A stretch of DNA of 49,433 nucleotides from Pseudomonas tehranensis (GCF_014268615.1 NZ_JABWQV010000018.1:1-49433), one strand, 5' to 3'. Positions 5,836-14,734 are shown, counted from the first letter of the stretch. Notes: a model not told the origin generated them from the sequence alone. A program made the numbers and translations.

Positions 5836-6459
5836 CTACTCCACAACCCCATTAAAAACAACAGTCCCACCCCCCTCCTTCTGAACCGTCAACCTATTCC
5901 CCTCCACCACAACCTCAACCAACTCAGAACACCCATCAACCTCCCGTTTCCCATCAACACGCTCGGCCTTGGCATCAAAACTAAAAACATAAGTAGACGC
6001 CGGGCAAGCATTCCCACCCTCCCCCGTGGAAACCACCACCACATACCGGCTCGGCCCAAACGTATAAGCCTTTTCAATCGCCACATACCCGGTGTACTCA
6101 GCCTCCTCGACAATTGCCTCCATGACATTCACCACCCCAGCGCGCGTTTGATAATTCAGCGCGGTCCCCGTCCCCAGGGTCTGGGTTGTAAACGGCCCCG
6201 CACGCTCGGCGGTGACGGGCAAGGTTTCATAGGCAACGCCGGGGGGCGCTGGGGGGGCGATTTGAGTCGTGACGGTGGGTTTTGCAACGAGGCTTTGTTG
6301 GGGTTCAGGAAGATCGCATAGGCCGTTCTTGCAGATGAAATCCCCTTGGCAGTCGATATCTTCCGAGCACTGGTTGGTTTCTTCGAAGGTGCTCTGGTTG
6401 GCTTTGGCGTAGCCGACGACGGCCAGTGCAAGGAGGGTGCAGGCGAACAGACGCTTCAT
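5836..6459 (-). CDS. Secreted Cys-rich protein, 207 aa
   Basis: The start at 6459 (MKRLFACTLLALAVVGYAKA) gives a classical Sec signal peptide of about 20 residues and has AAGGAC upstream; the longer frame beyond it overlaps the next gene and is not credible. Just after the signal is a compact Cys cluster of spacing C-x5-C-x5-C-x4-C (residues about 30-47), resembling the Dickkopf N-terminal type Cys-rich motif found in some bacterial secreted proteins. A Pro-rich linker follows, then a likely beta domain with two further Cys and a run of Val-rich strands at the end. It should act in the periplasm or outside the cell. Function is unknown. It is divergent from the neighbouring dioxygenase gene with about 150 bases between them. 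Confidence 0.8.
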   Translation of the reverse strand: MKRLFACTLLALAVVGYAKANQSTFEETNQCSEDIDCQGDFICKNGLCDLPEPQQSLVAKPTVTTQIAPPAPPGVAYETLPVTAERAGPFTTQTLGTGTALNYQTRAGVVNVMEAIVEEAEYTGYVAIEKAYTFGPSRYVVVVSTGEGGNACPASTYVFSFDAKAERVDGKREVDGCSELVEVVVEGNRLTVQKEGGGTVVFNGVVE

Positions 6460-6611
6460 CGGTGAAGTCCTTTTCTTGGATGGTGGCCGGATGATAACTG
6501 CAAACCTTCCGGGCTTGTCTCTGGTCGCTTTCGACTTTGCAGTGTCGGGTGGTCCAACTTTGCTTTGAATACTAGCCTTGCAAACGTGCGCACAAGGAAG
6601 TCGAGAAAACC

Positions 6612-7334
6612 ATGACTGACCGCGATCAACTCCATCGAAATGGTTACGCCCTGCTCCGTCAAGCGATCCCAACCGAATGGCTGGAAGACCTGCGTGCGGT
6701 GTTCGATGCAGGTGTGAGGCCGTCGGACCAGTGGCCGGTGCCGCGAGGCATGGACTGGCGTCATTCGATGTTGGACGACGATGCGAAGGTTCAGGCTGTG
6801 TGTCGTCTGCCCCGGGTGCTGGCGGTCGCGGGGGAGTTGATCGGGGAGCGGTTCTTTCTGGCGCAGGTGGAGGGGCGCGAACCTCTTGTCGGTGGCGGCC
6901 ATCAACCGCTGCACCGCGACTTGTCGGCCCAACGGCCAGGCGACATCGCCATGGCCCTGGCTTTTTTCGACAATTATGGCGCCGAGAACGGCGCGACGCG
7001 TATCGTGCCTGGCAGCCATCGACCCGCGCTGGGGGAACCGCCATTCGACTTCAACGATGAATCACGCTCCGTACAGCTTTCAGGTTGCGCCGGTGACATC
7101 CTGGTGTTCGATGTGGACTTGGTGCATGCGGGCAGTCTGAACTCGGTGGGCTCGCACCGTCGTTCGATTTTGATCAGTTATTTTTCGGAGCCGTTGTACG
7201 CTTCACACCTGGAAACCGTGGGCCTGCGTAATATTCGTATGGACACGAGTGAACGGTTCGAGCCTTTGGATTTTGACTTCGGGAAAGCGGGCATTCGCGC
7301 CTGTCGTCCAACGACAAAATCTACGATCGAATAG
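6612..7334 (+). CDS. Phytanoyl-CoA dioxygenase (PhyH) family protein, 240 aa
   Basis: Fe(II)/2-oxoglutarate-dependent oxygenases of the PhyH family hydroxylate small metabolites. The metal triad is visible: H-x-D in P-L-H-R-D-L (about residues 100-102) and a distal His in L-V-H-A-G-S (about 173). R-R-S-I-L-I shortly after supplies the 2-oxoglutarate-binding Arg. The ATG at 6612 follows GAAGTCGAGAAAACC. The protein ends with about 15 residues (after F-D-F-G) not present in its paralogue at 13274, and the 3' end overlaps the convergent TetR gene by 14 bases. Substrate unknown. Confidence 0.85.
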   Translation: MTDRDQLHRNGYALLRQAIPTEWLEDLRAVFDAGVRPSDQWPVPRGMDWRHSMLDDDAKVQAVCRLPRVLAVAGELIGERFFLAQVEGREPLVGGGHQPLHRDLSAQRPGDIAMALAFFDNYGAENGATRIVPGSHRPALGEPPFDFNDESRSVQLSGCAGDILVFDVDLVHAGSLNSVGSHRRSILISYFSEPLYASHLETVGLRNIRMDTSERFEPLDFDFGKAGIRACRPTTKSTIE

Positions 7335-7896
7335 ATAAAGATGCAGTCATTTGCGCGTGGCACACCGCCAGAATTTCATCGGCCAGTGTCGAGTCGTCAG
7401 GACAGGCACGCGATAGCATGATCGCGCCGACAGCGCGCGCCAGCAGGTCGATCATTTTAACCCTCGCCTCACCCGGCGCCGCATCCGGCCCGGTCGGGTA
7501 TTTTTCGCCGAGTGTTTGCAACATGCGCTCGATGCCTTCAGCGAATGCCGCCTTCAAATCGTCCGACTGACGTGCCGCGTCCCCGCACAACGCTGCCATG
7601 GTGCAACCCGTGGCGCGTCCGTCGCGATGGTCCCGTGACACATACACATCAATGAAGTCCTTCACGCTCAATGCTTCGGCGCCGATCAGTGACTGCTCAA
7701 GACTTTTCGCCGAGGCTTCGGCCATCAGGTCAGCCTTCGAACCGAAATGTTTGTAGAAACCGCCATGGGTGAAACCGGCGGCGGCCATCAGGTCGGCCAC
7801 GCCGACCCCGTCAAAACCGCGCTCGCGAAATACAACCGAGGCTGTTTCGACGATGTGTTCCCGATTTGCCTGGGCCTGGGCCTTGGTCACTCGCAT
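7321..7896 (-). CDS. TetR-family repressor next to an ene-reductase
   Basis: The N-terminal helix-turn-helix is typical of TetR proteins (R-E-H-I-V-E-T-A ... F-D-G-V-G-V-A-D-L-M-A-A-A-G-F, then G-G-F-Y-K-H-F-G-S-K, residues about 11-60). The rest is the helical ligand and dimer domain with Cys residues (C-T-M-A-A-L-C-G-D) near 100-106 that might sense electrophiles, as in NemR-type repressors. At 191 aa it has the usual length. It is divergent from the Old Yellow Enzyme gene with 148 bases between, where a palindromic site lies, so it probably represses the reductase operon and itself. Confidence 0.85.
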   Translation of the reverse strand: MRVTKAQAQANREHIVETASVVFRERGFDGVGVADLMAAAGFTHGGFYKHFGSKADLMAEASAKSLEQSLIGAEALSVKDFIDVYVSRDHRDGRATGCTMAALCGDAARQSDDLKAAFAEGIERMLQTLGEKYPTGPDAAPGEARVKMIDLLARAVGAIMLSRACPDDSTLADEILAVCHAQMTASLSIRS

Positions 7897-7931
7897 GTTT
7901 CGATACCTCGTTACCGCTGGAAATTCATCGA

Positions 7932-8000
7932 CTGATCATACATTGATGTTGATCATAATCAAAACCGTTGACACTTTAGATTTCGATCATCATCATAATC
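7932..8000 (+). promoter_or_regulatory. Divergent promoter/operator between the tetR gene and the ene-reductase
   Basis: TGATCA occurs twice (7933-7938 and 7950-7955) as the ends of a loose inverted repeat, a plausible TetR operator. TTGACA at 7968-7973 is a good -35, with CATAAT-like bases about 20 further on, a spacing longer than ideal. Operator identity is inferred. Confidence 0.45.
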
Positions 8001-8044
8001 TCCAGCGACCTGACCAGTTACCAACGGACACGGAACAACCTCCC

Positions 8045-9166
8045 ATGAGCGACCTGAATCTGTTTACCGCCTATACCCTTGGCCCACTGTCCCTTGCCAA
8101 CCGTATCGTGCTGGCGCCACTGACGCGTAACCGCGCAGGCACTGGACTGGTGCCCAGCGAGTTCGCCGCCACTTACTACAGCCAGCGCGCTTCGGCCGGA
8201 CTGTTGATCACCGAGGCCACCCAGATCTCGGCGCAGGCTCAGGGTTACCAAGACACCCCCGGTATTTACACTCAGGCGCAGATCAACGGTTGGCGCCTGG
8301 TGACCGACGCCGTGCATGCCAAGGGCGGCAAGATTTTTGTGCAGCTGTGGCACGTTGGCCGGGTCTCCCATGTGGACCTGCAACCGGGCGGTGCCGCGCC
8401 AGTAGCGCCATCGGCCATCCGTGCCCAGACCAAGACCTTCGTCAATAACGGTTTTGCCGACGTGTCCGAGCCACGCGCGCTCGAACTCGACGAACTGCCA
8501 GGCATCGTCAACGATTTCCGCCAGGCGGCGGCAAACGCCATTGCGGCCGGCTTCGACGGTGTGGAAATCCACAGTGCAAACGGCTATTTGCTGGATCAAT
8601 TCATCAAGGACAGCGCCAACCTGCGTACCGATGCCTACGGCGGCTCGATCGCAAACCGTGCGCGCCTGCTGCTGGAAGTGACGGCTGCGGTGGCCGCCGA
8701 AATTGGTGCTGATCGCACGGGCATTCGCCTTTCACCGGTCTCGCCGGCCAATGGTGTATCGAGCAGTGAGCCGCAGGCGCAGTTCGATTACATCGTCGAC
8801 CAACTCAATGCTCTGGACATCGTTTATCTGCACGTCGTCGAAGGTGCAACCGGTGGGCCACGCGACGTGGCGCCCTTTGATTTCGATGCCTTGCGCCAAC
8901 GCTTCAAGAACACTTACATCGCCAACAACGGCTATGACCTGGACCTGGCCACGGCACGCCTTGACCATGACAAGGCCGACCTGATCGCCTTTGGCCGCCC
9001 TTTTATCGGCAACCCTGATCTGGTGGAGCGGCTCAAGAGCGGTGCGCCCCTGTCCGCCTTCGATCCTTCCACGCTCTACGGCGGCGGTGCAGCGGGATAC
9101 ATCGACTACCCGACGCTTGCCGAATCAAGCGCTAGCGCGAACCAGGCACTGGCTGATCGAGCCTGA
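8045..9166 (+). CDS. Old Yellow Enzyme family alkene/N-ethylmaleimide reductase, 373 aa
   Basis: FMN-dependent ene-reductase that reduces activated C=C bonds and nitro or quinone compounds with NAD(P)H. Family hallmarks are L-A-P-L-T-R-N-R at the start of the barrel, Q-L-W-H-x-G-R, the substrate-binding H-x-x-N in H-S-A-N-G-Y-L-L-D-Q-F, Y-G-G-S, and the phosphate-binding A-F-G-R-P-F-I-G-N-P-D near the end. The start at 8045 (M-S-D-L-N-L-F) is chosen over the longer open frame because it gives the standard length and lies after the promoter region. It is the first gene of a probable operon with the SDR and MDR genes, controlled by the divergent TetR protein. Confidence 0.9.
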   Translation: MSDLNLFTAYTLGPLSLANRIVLAPLTRNRAGTGLVPSEFAATYYSQRASAGLLITEATQISAQAQGYQDTPGIYTQAQINGWRLVTDAVHAKGGKIFVQLWHVGRVSHVDLQPGGAAPVAPSAIRAQTKTFVNNGFADVSEPRALELDELPGIVNDFRQAAANAIAAGFDGVEIHSANGYLLDQFIKDSANLRTDAYGGSIANRARLLLEVTAAVAAEIGADRTGIRLSPVSPANGVSSSEPQAQFDYIVDQLNALDIVYLHVVEGATGGPRDVAPFDFDALRQRFKNTYIANNGYDLDLATARLDHDKADLIAFGRPFIGNPDLVERLKSGAPLSAFDPSTLYGGGAAGYIDYPTLAESSASANQALADRA

Positions 9167-9217
9167 TTTTTCTCGTGCATCAATCCCAATCCATGTTTTT
9201 GATAAAGAGCTGACATC

Positions 9218-10006
9218 ATGACTACTCGCCCTACCGTTCTCATCACTGGCGCCTCCACCGGCATTGGCGCGGTTTACGCCAAGCGTTTCGCCCAACGCGG
9301 ACACGATCTGGTGTTGGTCGCCCGCGATCACTCGCGCTTGGCAACGCTCGCCGCGAAGTTGCGTGGCGAGCACAACGTCGCCGTTGAAGTGCTTCAGGCC
9401 GACCTGACTCAACTCAGTGACCTGCACACCGTCGAAGCCCGCCTGCGGGATGATGCGCGCATCGGCATCCTCGTCAACAATGCCGGCGCGGCACAGTCCG
9501 GCGCCTTCATCGAGCAAAGCACCGACAGCGTTGCACAACTGGTGGCCCTCAACACCACCGCGCTGGTGCGGCTCGCCAGCGCCATCGCGCCACGCCTGGT
9601 CAAGGCAGGTGAAGGCGCGATCATCAACATCGGTTCGGTGGTGGGTCTGGCGCCTGAGTTCGGCATGACGGTCTACGGTGCGACCAAGGCGTTCGTGCTG
9701 TTTCTGTCCCAAGGCCTGAGCCTGGAACTGTCGCCTCAGGGTGTCTATGTACAAGCCGTACTGCCCGCGGCCACCCGCACGGAGATTTGGGATCGCGCCG
9801 GCGTCGACATCAACACCTTGAGCGAAATCATGGAAGTGGATGATCTGGTCGATGCCGCCCTGGTGGGCTTCGACCGTCGCGAACCGGTGACCATTCCACC
9901 GCTGCATGAAGGCGAGCGCTGGGATGCCCTGCAAACCGCGCGTCAGGGTCTTTTGTCGCAGATCAGGCAGTCCGCCGTGGCGCAGCGCTATCTGACTCAA
10001 GGCTGA
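9218..10006 (+). CDS. Short-chain dehydrogenase/reductase, 262 aa
   Basis: Classical SDR: the cofactor motif T-G-A-S-T-G-I-G near residue 12, N-N-A-G in the middle, a catalytic Ser in I-G-S-V-V-G and Y-G-A-T-K as the Tyr-Lys pair. Arg after the second strand (V-A-R-D) favours NADP(H). The length is standard. It follows the ene-reductase by about 50 bases and precedes the MDR gene by about 60, so the three probably form one transcript handling reactive carbonyl or quinone compounds. The substrate cannot be read from the sequence. Confidence 0.88.
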   Translation: MTTRPTVLITGASTGIGAVYAKRFAQRGHDLVLVARDHSRLATLAAKLRGEHNVAVEVLQADLTQLSDLHTVEARLRDDARIGILVNNAGAAQSGAFIEQSTDSVAQLVALNTTALVRLASAIAPRLVKAGEGAIINIGSVVGLAPEFGMTVYGATKAFVLFLSQGLSLELSPQGVYVQAVLPAATRTEIWDRAGVDINTLSEIMEVDDLVDAALVGFDRREPVTIPPLHEGERWDALQTARQGLLSQIRQSAVAQRYLTQG

Positions 10007-10065
10007 TCCCTGTCGACAGCTCGGCCTCGCCCCTCTCTCATTCCTCCGACAAGAGCAGCTGCAAC

Positions 10066-11064
10066 ATGAAGGCATTTTTTATCGACCGCTACGGCAAGCA
10101 GAACGGAATGATTGGCGAAGTGCCCGACCCTGCAGTCGGTGTGCATGACGTTCTGGTCCAGGTGCATGCAACGAGCGTGAACCCGCTGGACTCGAAGATC
10201 AGAACGGGGGAATTCAAACTGATCCTGCCCTATACGTTTCCATTGGTGTTGGGCAATGACCTGGCTGGAGTGGTCGTGCGCACGGGGTCGGCGGTGAAGC
10301 GGTTCCAGCCAGGAGACGAAGTCTATGCACGTCCTCCAGAAGCACGGATCGGGACGTTTGCCGAACTGATCGCCGTGAACGAAAACGCGCTCGCGCTCAA
10401 ACCCTCGAATCTCGACATGGCCGAAGCGGCCGCCATCCCCTTGGCGGGTTTGACGGCCTGGCAGGCGCTGGTTGAGACCGCCCAGCTGAAAAAAGGCCAG
10501 AAGGTGTTGATTCATGCCGGATCCGGTGGCGTCGGTACGCTTGCTATCCAACTCGCCAAACACCTCGGCGCCTTCGTTGCGACCACCACCAGCACGGCGA
10601 ATGTCGAGTGGGTGAAAGCACTCGGGGCGGATGTGGTCATCGATTACAAACAGCAGGATTTTGCAAAGGAGTTGCGCGATTTTGACGTGGTGTTGAACAG
10701 CCTCGGCGCCGATGTACTGGAGAAATCGATCAAGGTGCTCAAGCCTGGCGGACAGCTCATTTCCCTTTCAGGGCCGCCGACCGCGCAATTTGCCCAAGAG
10801 CAAGGCCTGTCCTGGGTGCTGCGGCAAATCATGCGTCTGCTGAGCAGCGGTATTCGCAGAAAAGCCCGCAAACATGGGGTGAGTTATGCATTTTTGTTCA
10901 TGCGTGCCAACGGGATACAACTGCAGAAGATCACCTCGCTTATCGAGGCCGGCATCATCAAACCGGTCATCGATCGCTCCTTCCCTTTTGCATCAACCGC
11001 AGAGGCGTTGCGGTACGTCGAGCAGGGCAGATCAAAAGGCAAAGTCACCATAACAATCCAATAG
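10066..11064 (+). CDS. Quinone-oxidoreductase-like MDR (zinc-independent type), 332 aa
   Basis: Medium-chain dehydrogenase/reductase with an N-terminal GroES-like fold (residues about 1-125; the motif N-P-L-D-S-K and G-N-D-L-A-G-V-V) and a Rossmann domain with H-A-G-S-G-G-V-G-T-L-A-I-Q-L-A-K. The zinc-ligand residues of true alcohol dehydrogenases are absent, which places it with NADPH:quinone or enone reductases. The start M-K-A-F-F is standard for the family. As third gene of the TetR-controlled set it would complete an electrophile-reduction module. Confidence 0.88.
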   Translation: MKAFFIDRYGKQNGMIGEVPDPAVGVHDVLVQVHATSVNPLDSKIRTGEFKLILPYTFPLVLGNDLAGVVVRTGSAVKRFQPGDEVYARPPEARIGTFAELIAVNENALALKPSNLDMAEAAAIPLAGLTAWQALVETAQLKKGQKVLIHAGSGGVGTLAIQLAKHLGAFVATTTSTANVEWVKALGADVVIDYKQQDFAKELRDFDVVLNSLGADVLEKSIKVLKPGGQLISLSGPPTAQFAQEQGLSWVLRQIMRLLSSGIRRKARKHGVSYAFLFMRANGIQLQKITSLIEAGIIKPVIDRSFPFASTAEALRYVEQGRSKGKVTITIQ

Positions 11065-11078
11065 GCGCACGACAAAAG

Positions 11079-11240
11079 ATGTCAGTAGATGATGTGCATG
11101 CCGCCAAGCACCCGATTGCGGCGCCTGAACCAGAGGAGCCGCCACCGCACGACAAGCCCCCACAGGAGCAGTTGCAACCGGAAGCCGCACGGGTAGAAAA
11201 GCCGATCATCATTTGGCGTGGTTTGATGCTTGAGCAGTAA
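11079..11240 (+). CDS. Possible 53-aa Pro/Glu-rich small protein
   Basis: The ATG at 11079 lies 14 bases after the MDR stop and the frame ends at TAA 11238-11240. The product is Pro- and Glu-rich in the middle (A-P-E-P-E-E-P-P-P-H) with a more hydrophobic end (I-I-I-W-R-G-L-M-L-E-Q). No Shine-Dalgarno is visible (CGACAAAAG precedes the ATG), so it would need coupling to the upstream gene. It may be a real small gene or a chance frame. Confidence 0.3.
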   Translation: MSVDDVHAAKHPIAAPEPEEPPPHDKPPQEQLQPEAARVEKPIIIWRGLMLEQ

Positions 11241-11341
11241 CGGGGAAACGGCTCAAGCCACGCTTCAATTGAAAGCAGGTGTTCGGCCTGGTTGGCAGTT
11301 GCACTGGGGCACCAGACCTGGCTGCATTTACACCTTCATGC

Positions 11342-13195
11342 CTACTCCACCGCCTCAGCCACGCCCTGATCCTCCCCCAGAAATCCGCCACTCTGGTGAT
11401 GCCATAGCCGCGCATAGGTCCCGTTTTTCCCGAGCAGTTCGGCGTGGGTGCCTTGTTCGATAATGCGTCCATCATCCATGACGATGAGCCTGTCCATCGC
11501 GGCAATCGTAGACAGCCGATGGGCAATGGCGATCACGGTCTTGCCCTTCATCATTTTATCGAGGCTTTCCTGGATGGCGACTTCGACCTCTGAATCCAGC
11601 GCGCTGGTGGCTTCGTCCAGTAGCAGGATCGGGGCATTTTTGAGCATCACTCGGGCAATGGCGATGCGTTGACGCTGGCCGCCCGAAAGCTTGATACCCC
11701 GCTCGCCCACCAGGGTGTCGTAGCCGCTATGGCCTTGCTTGTCGCTCAGTTGACTGATGAACCCATCGGCTTGGGCACTGGCCGCCGCGCTGCGGATTTG
11801 CGCGTCGGTGGCATCGGGGCGTCCGTAGGCGATGTTGTCGCGAATGGAGCGGTGCAGCAGCGAAGTGTCCTGAGTGACCATGCCGATGGCGCTGCGCAGA
11901 CTGTCCTGGGTGACGTGCGCGATGTTCTGCCCGTCGATGCGAATCTCACCCTCGTCCACGTCGTAAAAACGCAGCAGCAGGTTGATCAGCGTGGATTTCC
12001 CGGCGCCGGAGCGGCCCACCAGCCCGATCTTTTCGCCCGGGCGAATGCTCAGGCTCAGGCCATCGAGCACCTGGCGTTCGCCGTTGTAGTTGAAACTCAC
12101 CTTGTCGAAGGTCACCGCACCGCCGGTGGTAACCAGCGCGCCGGCATGCGGCGCATCCTGCACTTTGGGGCCACGGGTCAAGGTCGCCATGCCATCCTGT
12201 ACGGTGCCGATGCTCTCGAACAGCGAGGTCATTTGCCACATGATCCAGTGCGACATGCCATTGATGCGCAACGCCATGGCGATAATCGCCGCCACCGCAC
12301 CTGGGCCGACTTCGCCTTGGTGCCATAGCCAAAGGGCATAACCGCCTGCCCCCATGATCAACCCGACCACCAATGCCTGATTGACGATCTCGAACTGGCT
12401 GACCAGGCGCATCTGGCGAAAGCCGGTTTGCTTGAAATCCTCCATGGCCGCGCGCGCGAAGTGAGCTTCGCGTTTGGTGTGGGAGAACAGCTTCACCGTG
12501 GTGATGTTGGTATAGGCGTCTGAGATGCGCCCGGTCATGGATGAGCGCGCATTGGCCTGTTCCTGCCCGACTTTCTCAAGGCGGGGCACGAAGTAGCGCA
12601 TGGCAAGCCCGAACAACACTACCCAGGCAACGAAAGGCAGCATCAGCTTGAGGTCAAAGCCGCCGGCCAGTGCGATGATCGCGATGAAGTACACCCCGAT
12701 TCCGGGAGCAACCTCGATGAGGGTGAATAACACTTCGCGCACGGACAGCGCGGTCTGCATCACCTTGGTGGTGACCCGGCCGGAAAACTCATCGGAGAAG
12801 AACGAAAGGCTTTGTCGCAGCATCAGCCGATGAAAATCCCAGCGCAACCGCAACGGCAGGTTGATCGCCAATATTTGGTGCTGCACCATCGTGCGCAACG
12901 CTACCAGCCCGATGCTGGTCACCAGCACCACGCCGATGCCCCACAGCACCCGGCTCTCCTCCCTGGCTGCATCGCCGCCGGCCTGCCAAACCGATAGCAA
13001 GTCCACGACCTGCCCGAGAAAAGAAAACAGCCAGGCTTCGTAAATCGATACGGCGGCACTGAGCAGCGCGAGGGCGAGGATGTAACCGCGTGCGCCCCGC
13101 GTGCAGGCCCACAGAAAACGCGCCAGACCGTCAGGTGGTGGGGGGACCTCGTCGGGCGGAAAAGGGTCGAGCCGTTGTTCAAAAGCGCGAAGCAT
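11342..13195 (-). CDS. Half-size ABC exporter (MsbA/LmrA type), 617 aa
   Basis: Fused membrane and ATPase subunit. Residues about 30-330 carry six hydrophobic segments (ABC membrane type 1). The nucleotide-binding domain shows Walker A G-R-S-G-A-G-K-S-T, a Q-loop (M-V-T-Q-D-T), the signature L-S-G-G-Q-R-Q-R, Walker B I-L-L-L-D-E-A-T-S-A-L-D and the H-loop A-H-R-L-S-T. It should work as a homodimer in the inner membrane and export a lipid, peptide or drug. The start at 13195 (M-L-R-A-F-E) follows GGAGG 6-7 bases upstream, which rules out the longer frame. It stands alone between the two PhyH paralogues; the substrate is unknown. Confidence 0.9.
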   Translation of the reverse strand: MLRAFEQRLDPFPPDEVPPPPDGLARFLWACTRGARGYILALALLSAAVSIYEAWLFSFLGQVVDLLSVWQAGGDAAREESRVLWGIGVVLVTSIGLVALRTMVQHQILAINLPLRLRWDFHRLMLRQSLSFFSDEFSGRVTTKVMQTALSVREVLFTLIEVAPGIGVYFIAIIALAGGFDLKLMLPFVAWVVLFGLAMRYFVPRLEKVGQEQANARSSMTGRISDAYTNITTVKLFSHTKREAHFARAAMEDFKQTGFRQMRLVSQFEIVNQALVVGLIMGAGGYALWLWHQGEVGPGAVAAIIAMALRINGMSHWIMWQMTSLFESIGTVQDGMATLTRGPKVQDAPHAGALVTTGGAVTFDKVSFNYNGERQVLDGLSLSIRPGEKIGLVGRSGAGKSTLINLLLRFYDVDEGEIRIDGQNIAHVTQDSLRSAIGMVTQDTSLLHRSIRDNIAYGRPDATDAQIRSAAASAQADGFISQLSDKQGHSGYDTLVGERGIKLSGGQRQRIAIARVMLKNAPILLLDEATSALDSEVEVAIQESLDKMMKGKTVIAIAHRLSTIAAMDRLIVMDDGRIIEQGTHAELLGKNGTYARLWHHQSGGFLGEDQGVAEAVE

Positions 13196-13273
13196 GGTGA
13201 CCTCCAAAACGATCCAGTAAAGAGATTCTGGCATTTAAAGGTGGCTTTGAGGGGTTTGGAAGTTGAGCAATCC

Positions 13274-13789
13274 ATGATTGACCGCCAGCAACTCCATCGA
13301 GACGGCTATGCCCTGCTCCGCCGCGCGATCCCTGCCGAGTGGCTGGAGGACCTGCGTGCCGTGTTCGTGGAGGGCCGCGAGCCCCTTATCGGCGGCGGCC
13401 ACCAACCGTTGCACCGCGACTTGTCGGCCCAACGGCCAGGCGACATCGCCATCGCCCTGGCTTTTTTCGACGATTATGGTCCGCAGAACGGCGCAACCCG
13501 TATCGTTCCCGGCAGCCATCGTCCCGAGGCGGACGAAGCGCCATTGGATTTCCACCAAGAGTCACGCTCCGTACAGCTGTCCGGCAGTGCTGGTGACATC
13601 CTGGTGCTCGATGTCGATTTGCTGCATGCGGGCAGTCTGAACGTGATCGGCGCACGCCGTCGCTCGATTCTGATCAGTTATTTTTCGGAGCCGCTGTACA
13701 CGTCACACCTGGAAACCATGAAGCTGCGCAATGTTCGGATGGACACGAGCGAGCGGTTCGAGCCTTTGGATTTTGCCTTTGGGGACTAG
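13274..13789 (+). CDS. Truncated PhyH-family paralogue with an internal deletion, 171 aa
   Basis: The first 31 residues and everything from V-E-G-R-E-P onward are closely similar to the dioxygenase at 6612, but the 54 residues between R-A-V-F and V-E-G-R-E-P are missing without loss of frame. H-x-D (P-L-H-R-D-L), the distal His (L-L-H-A-G-S) and R-R-S-I-L-I remain, so the metal and 2-oxoglutarate ligands are kept. The lost part would include strands and helices of the N-terminal half, so folding is doubtful. A longer frame from 13175 exists, but the ATG at 13274 matches the paralogue's start. The C-terminus stops after F-A-F-G-D, lacking the extra tail of the first copy. It may be a pseudogene or a shortened functional form. 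Confidence 0.75.
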   Translation: MIDRQQLHRDGYALLRRAIPAEWLEDLRAVFVEGREPLIGGGHQPLHRDLSAQRPGDIAIALAFFDDYGPQNGATRIVPGSHRPEADEAPLDFHQESRSVQLSGSAGDILVLDVDLLHAGSLNVIGARRRSILISYFSEPLYTSHLETMKLRNVRMDTSERFEPLDFAFGD

Positions 13790-13810
13790 CCTTTTTTGGT
13801 TGACTGAAGT

Positions 13811-14734
13811 TCACGTCATCAGTAAATCCAGATTCTGCACCGCCGCTCCAGCGGCGCCCTTCCCAAGATTGTCAAATACCGCCGCTAACAAAACCTGTCC
13901 CGTCTTGTCATCTTCACACACCACCAATCGCAAATTGTCGGTCCCGTTAAGCGCCTGAGGATCGAGGGACGTCAACTCTTTAGCTTCCTGCATCGACATT
14001 ACCTGTACATCGGACGCGTCGGCGTAGTGCTGCGTCAGACAGGCATGCAACCTCATCGCATCCACACCCGGCGCCAATAACCGAAGCTGCAAGGGGATGG
14101 TCAACACGATCCCCTGCCGAAAAGCGCCATAAGCCGGCACGAACATCGGCGGCTCCATCAAACCGCTGTGCTGCTGGATCTCTGGAATATGTTTGTGTGC
14201 CAACCCCAGGCCATAAACCTGGAACGCGGGGGCTTGCGATGCATTCTCGCCCTCATGCTCTTGCACGCCGGCGCGCCCTTTTCCGGAATAGCCCGACACC
14301 GCATGGATGTTCGTCGGGTAGTCGGCAGGCAGTAGCCCGGCCTCCAGCAAAGGCCGCAGCAGCCCTATCGCCCCCGTGGGATAGCAACCGGGGTTGCTCA
14401 CGCGCCGCGCCGTGGCGATTTGTCTGGCCTGCTGCGAGCTCATCTGCGCGAAACCATAGACCCAGTCTGGATGGGTACGGTGCGCGGAACTTGCATCAAT
14501 CACACGGACAGCGGGGTTTTTGATACTCGCTACGGCCTCGCGTGCAGCTTGGTCGGGCAAGCAGAGAATCGCGATGTCGCAGTCGTTGATGATTTCAGCG
14601 CGGCGTTGCGGGTCCTTACGATGTTCGGGGCTGAGTGTGAGGAGTCGAAGATCGGTCCGGTTGCATAGACGCTGATGGATTTGTAACCCGGTGGTGCCTT
14701 GGTCGCCGTCGATGAATATCAGAGGAGTTGCCAT
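13811..14734 (-). CDS. argC: N-acetyl-gamma-glutamyl-phosphate reductase, short (type 2) form, 307 aa
   Basis: NADPH-dependent reduction of N-acetylglutamyl-5-phosphate in arginine synthesis. N-terminal Rossmann start [11 protein letters not shown], catalytic Cys in S-N-P-G-C-Y-P-T-G, and [10 protein letters not shown] typical of the family. The length of about 310 aa marks the shorter class, distinct from the 345-aa ArgC usually found in the Pseudomonas core, so this is probably a second copy. It is divergent from a LysR regulator, which may control it. ArgB at the far right of the window is the preceding enzyme of the pathway, but the two are 34 kb apart and not an operon. Confidence 0.88.
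   Translation of the reverse strand: MATPLIFIDGDQGTTGLQIHQRLCNRTDLRLLTLSPEHRKDPQRRAEIINDCDIAILCLPDQAAREAVASIKNPAVRVIDASSAHRTHPDWVYGFAQMSSQQARQIATARRVSNPGCYPTGAIGLLRPLLEAGLLPADYPTNIHAVSGYSGKGRAGVQEHEGENASQAPAFQVYGLGLAHKHIPEIQQHSGLMEPPMFVPAYGAFRQGIVLTIPLQLRLLAPGVDAMRLHACLTQHYADASDVQVMSMQEAKELTSLDPQALNGTDNLRLVVCEDDKTGQVLLAAVFDNLGKGAAGAAVQNLDLLMT

Noticed and set aside
5836..7044. 402-aa minus-strand frame covering the secreted protein and the dioxygenase start
   Set aside because: The part beyond 6459 is antisense to the dioxygenase, and a signal peptide plus ribosome binding site fixes the start at 6459.
7769..8044. Upstream extension of the ene-reductase frame
   Set aside because: It overlaps the tetR gene and promoter region; the start at 8045 gives the normal family length.
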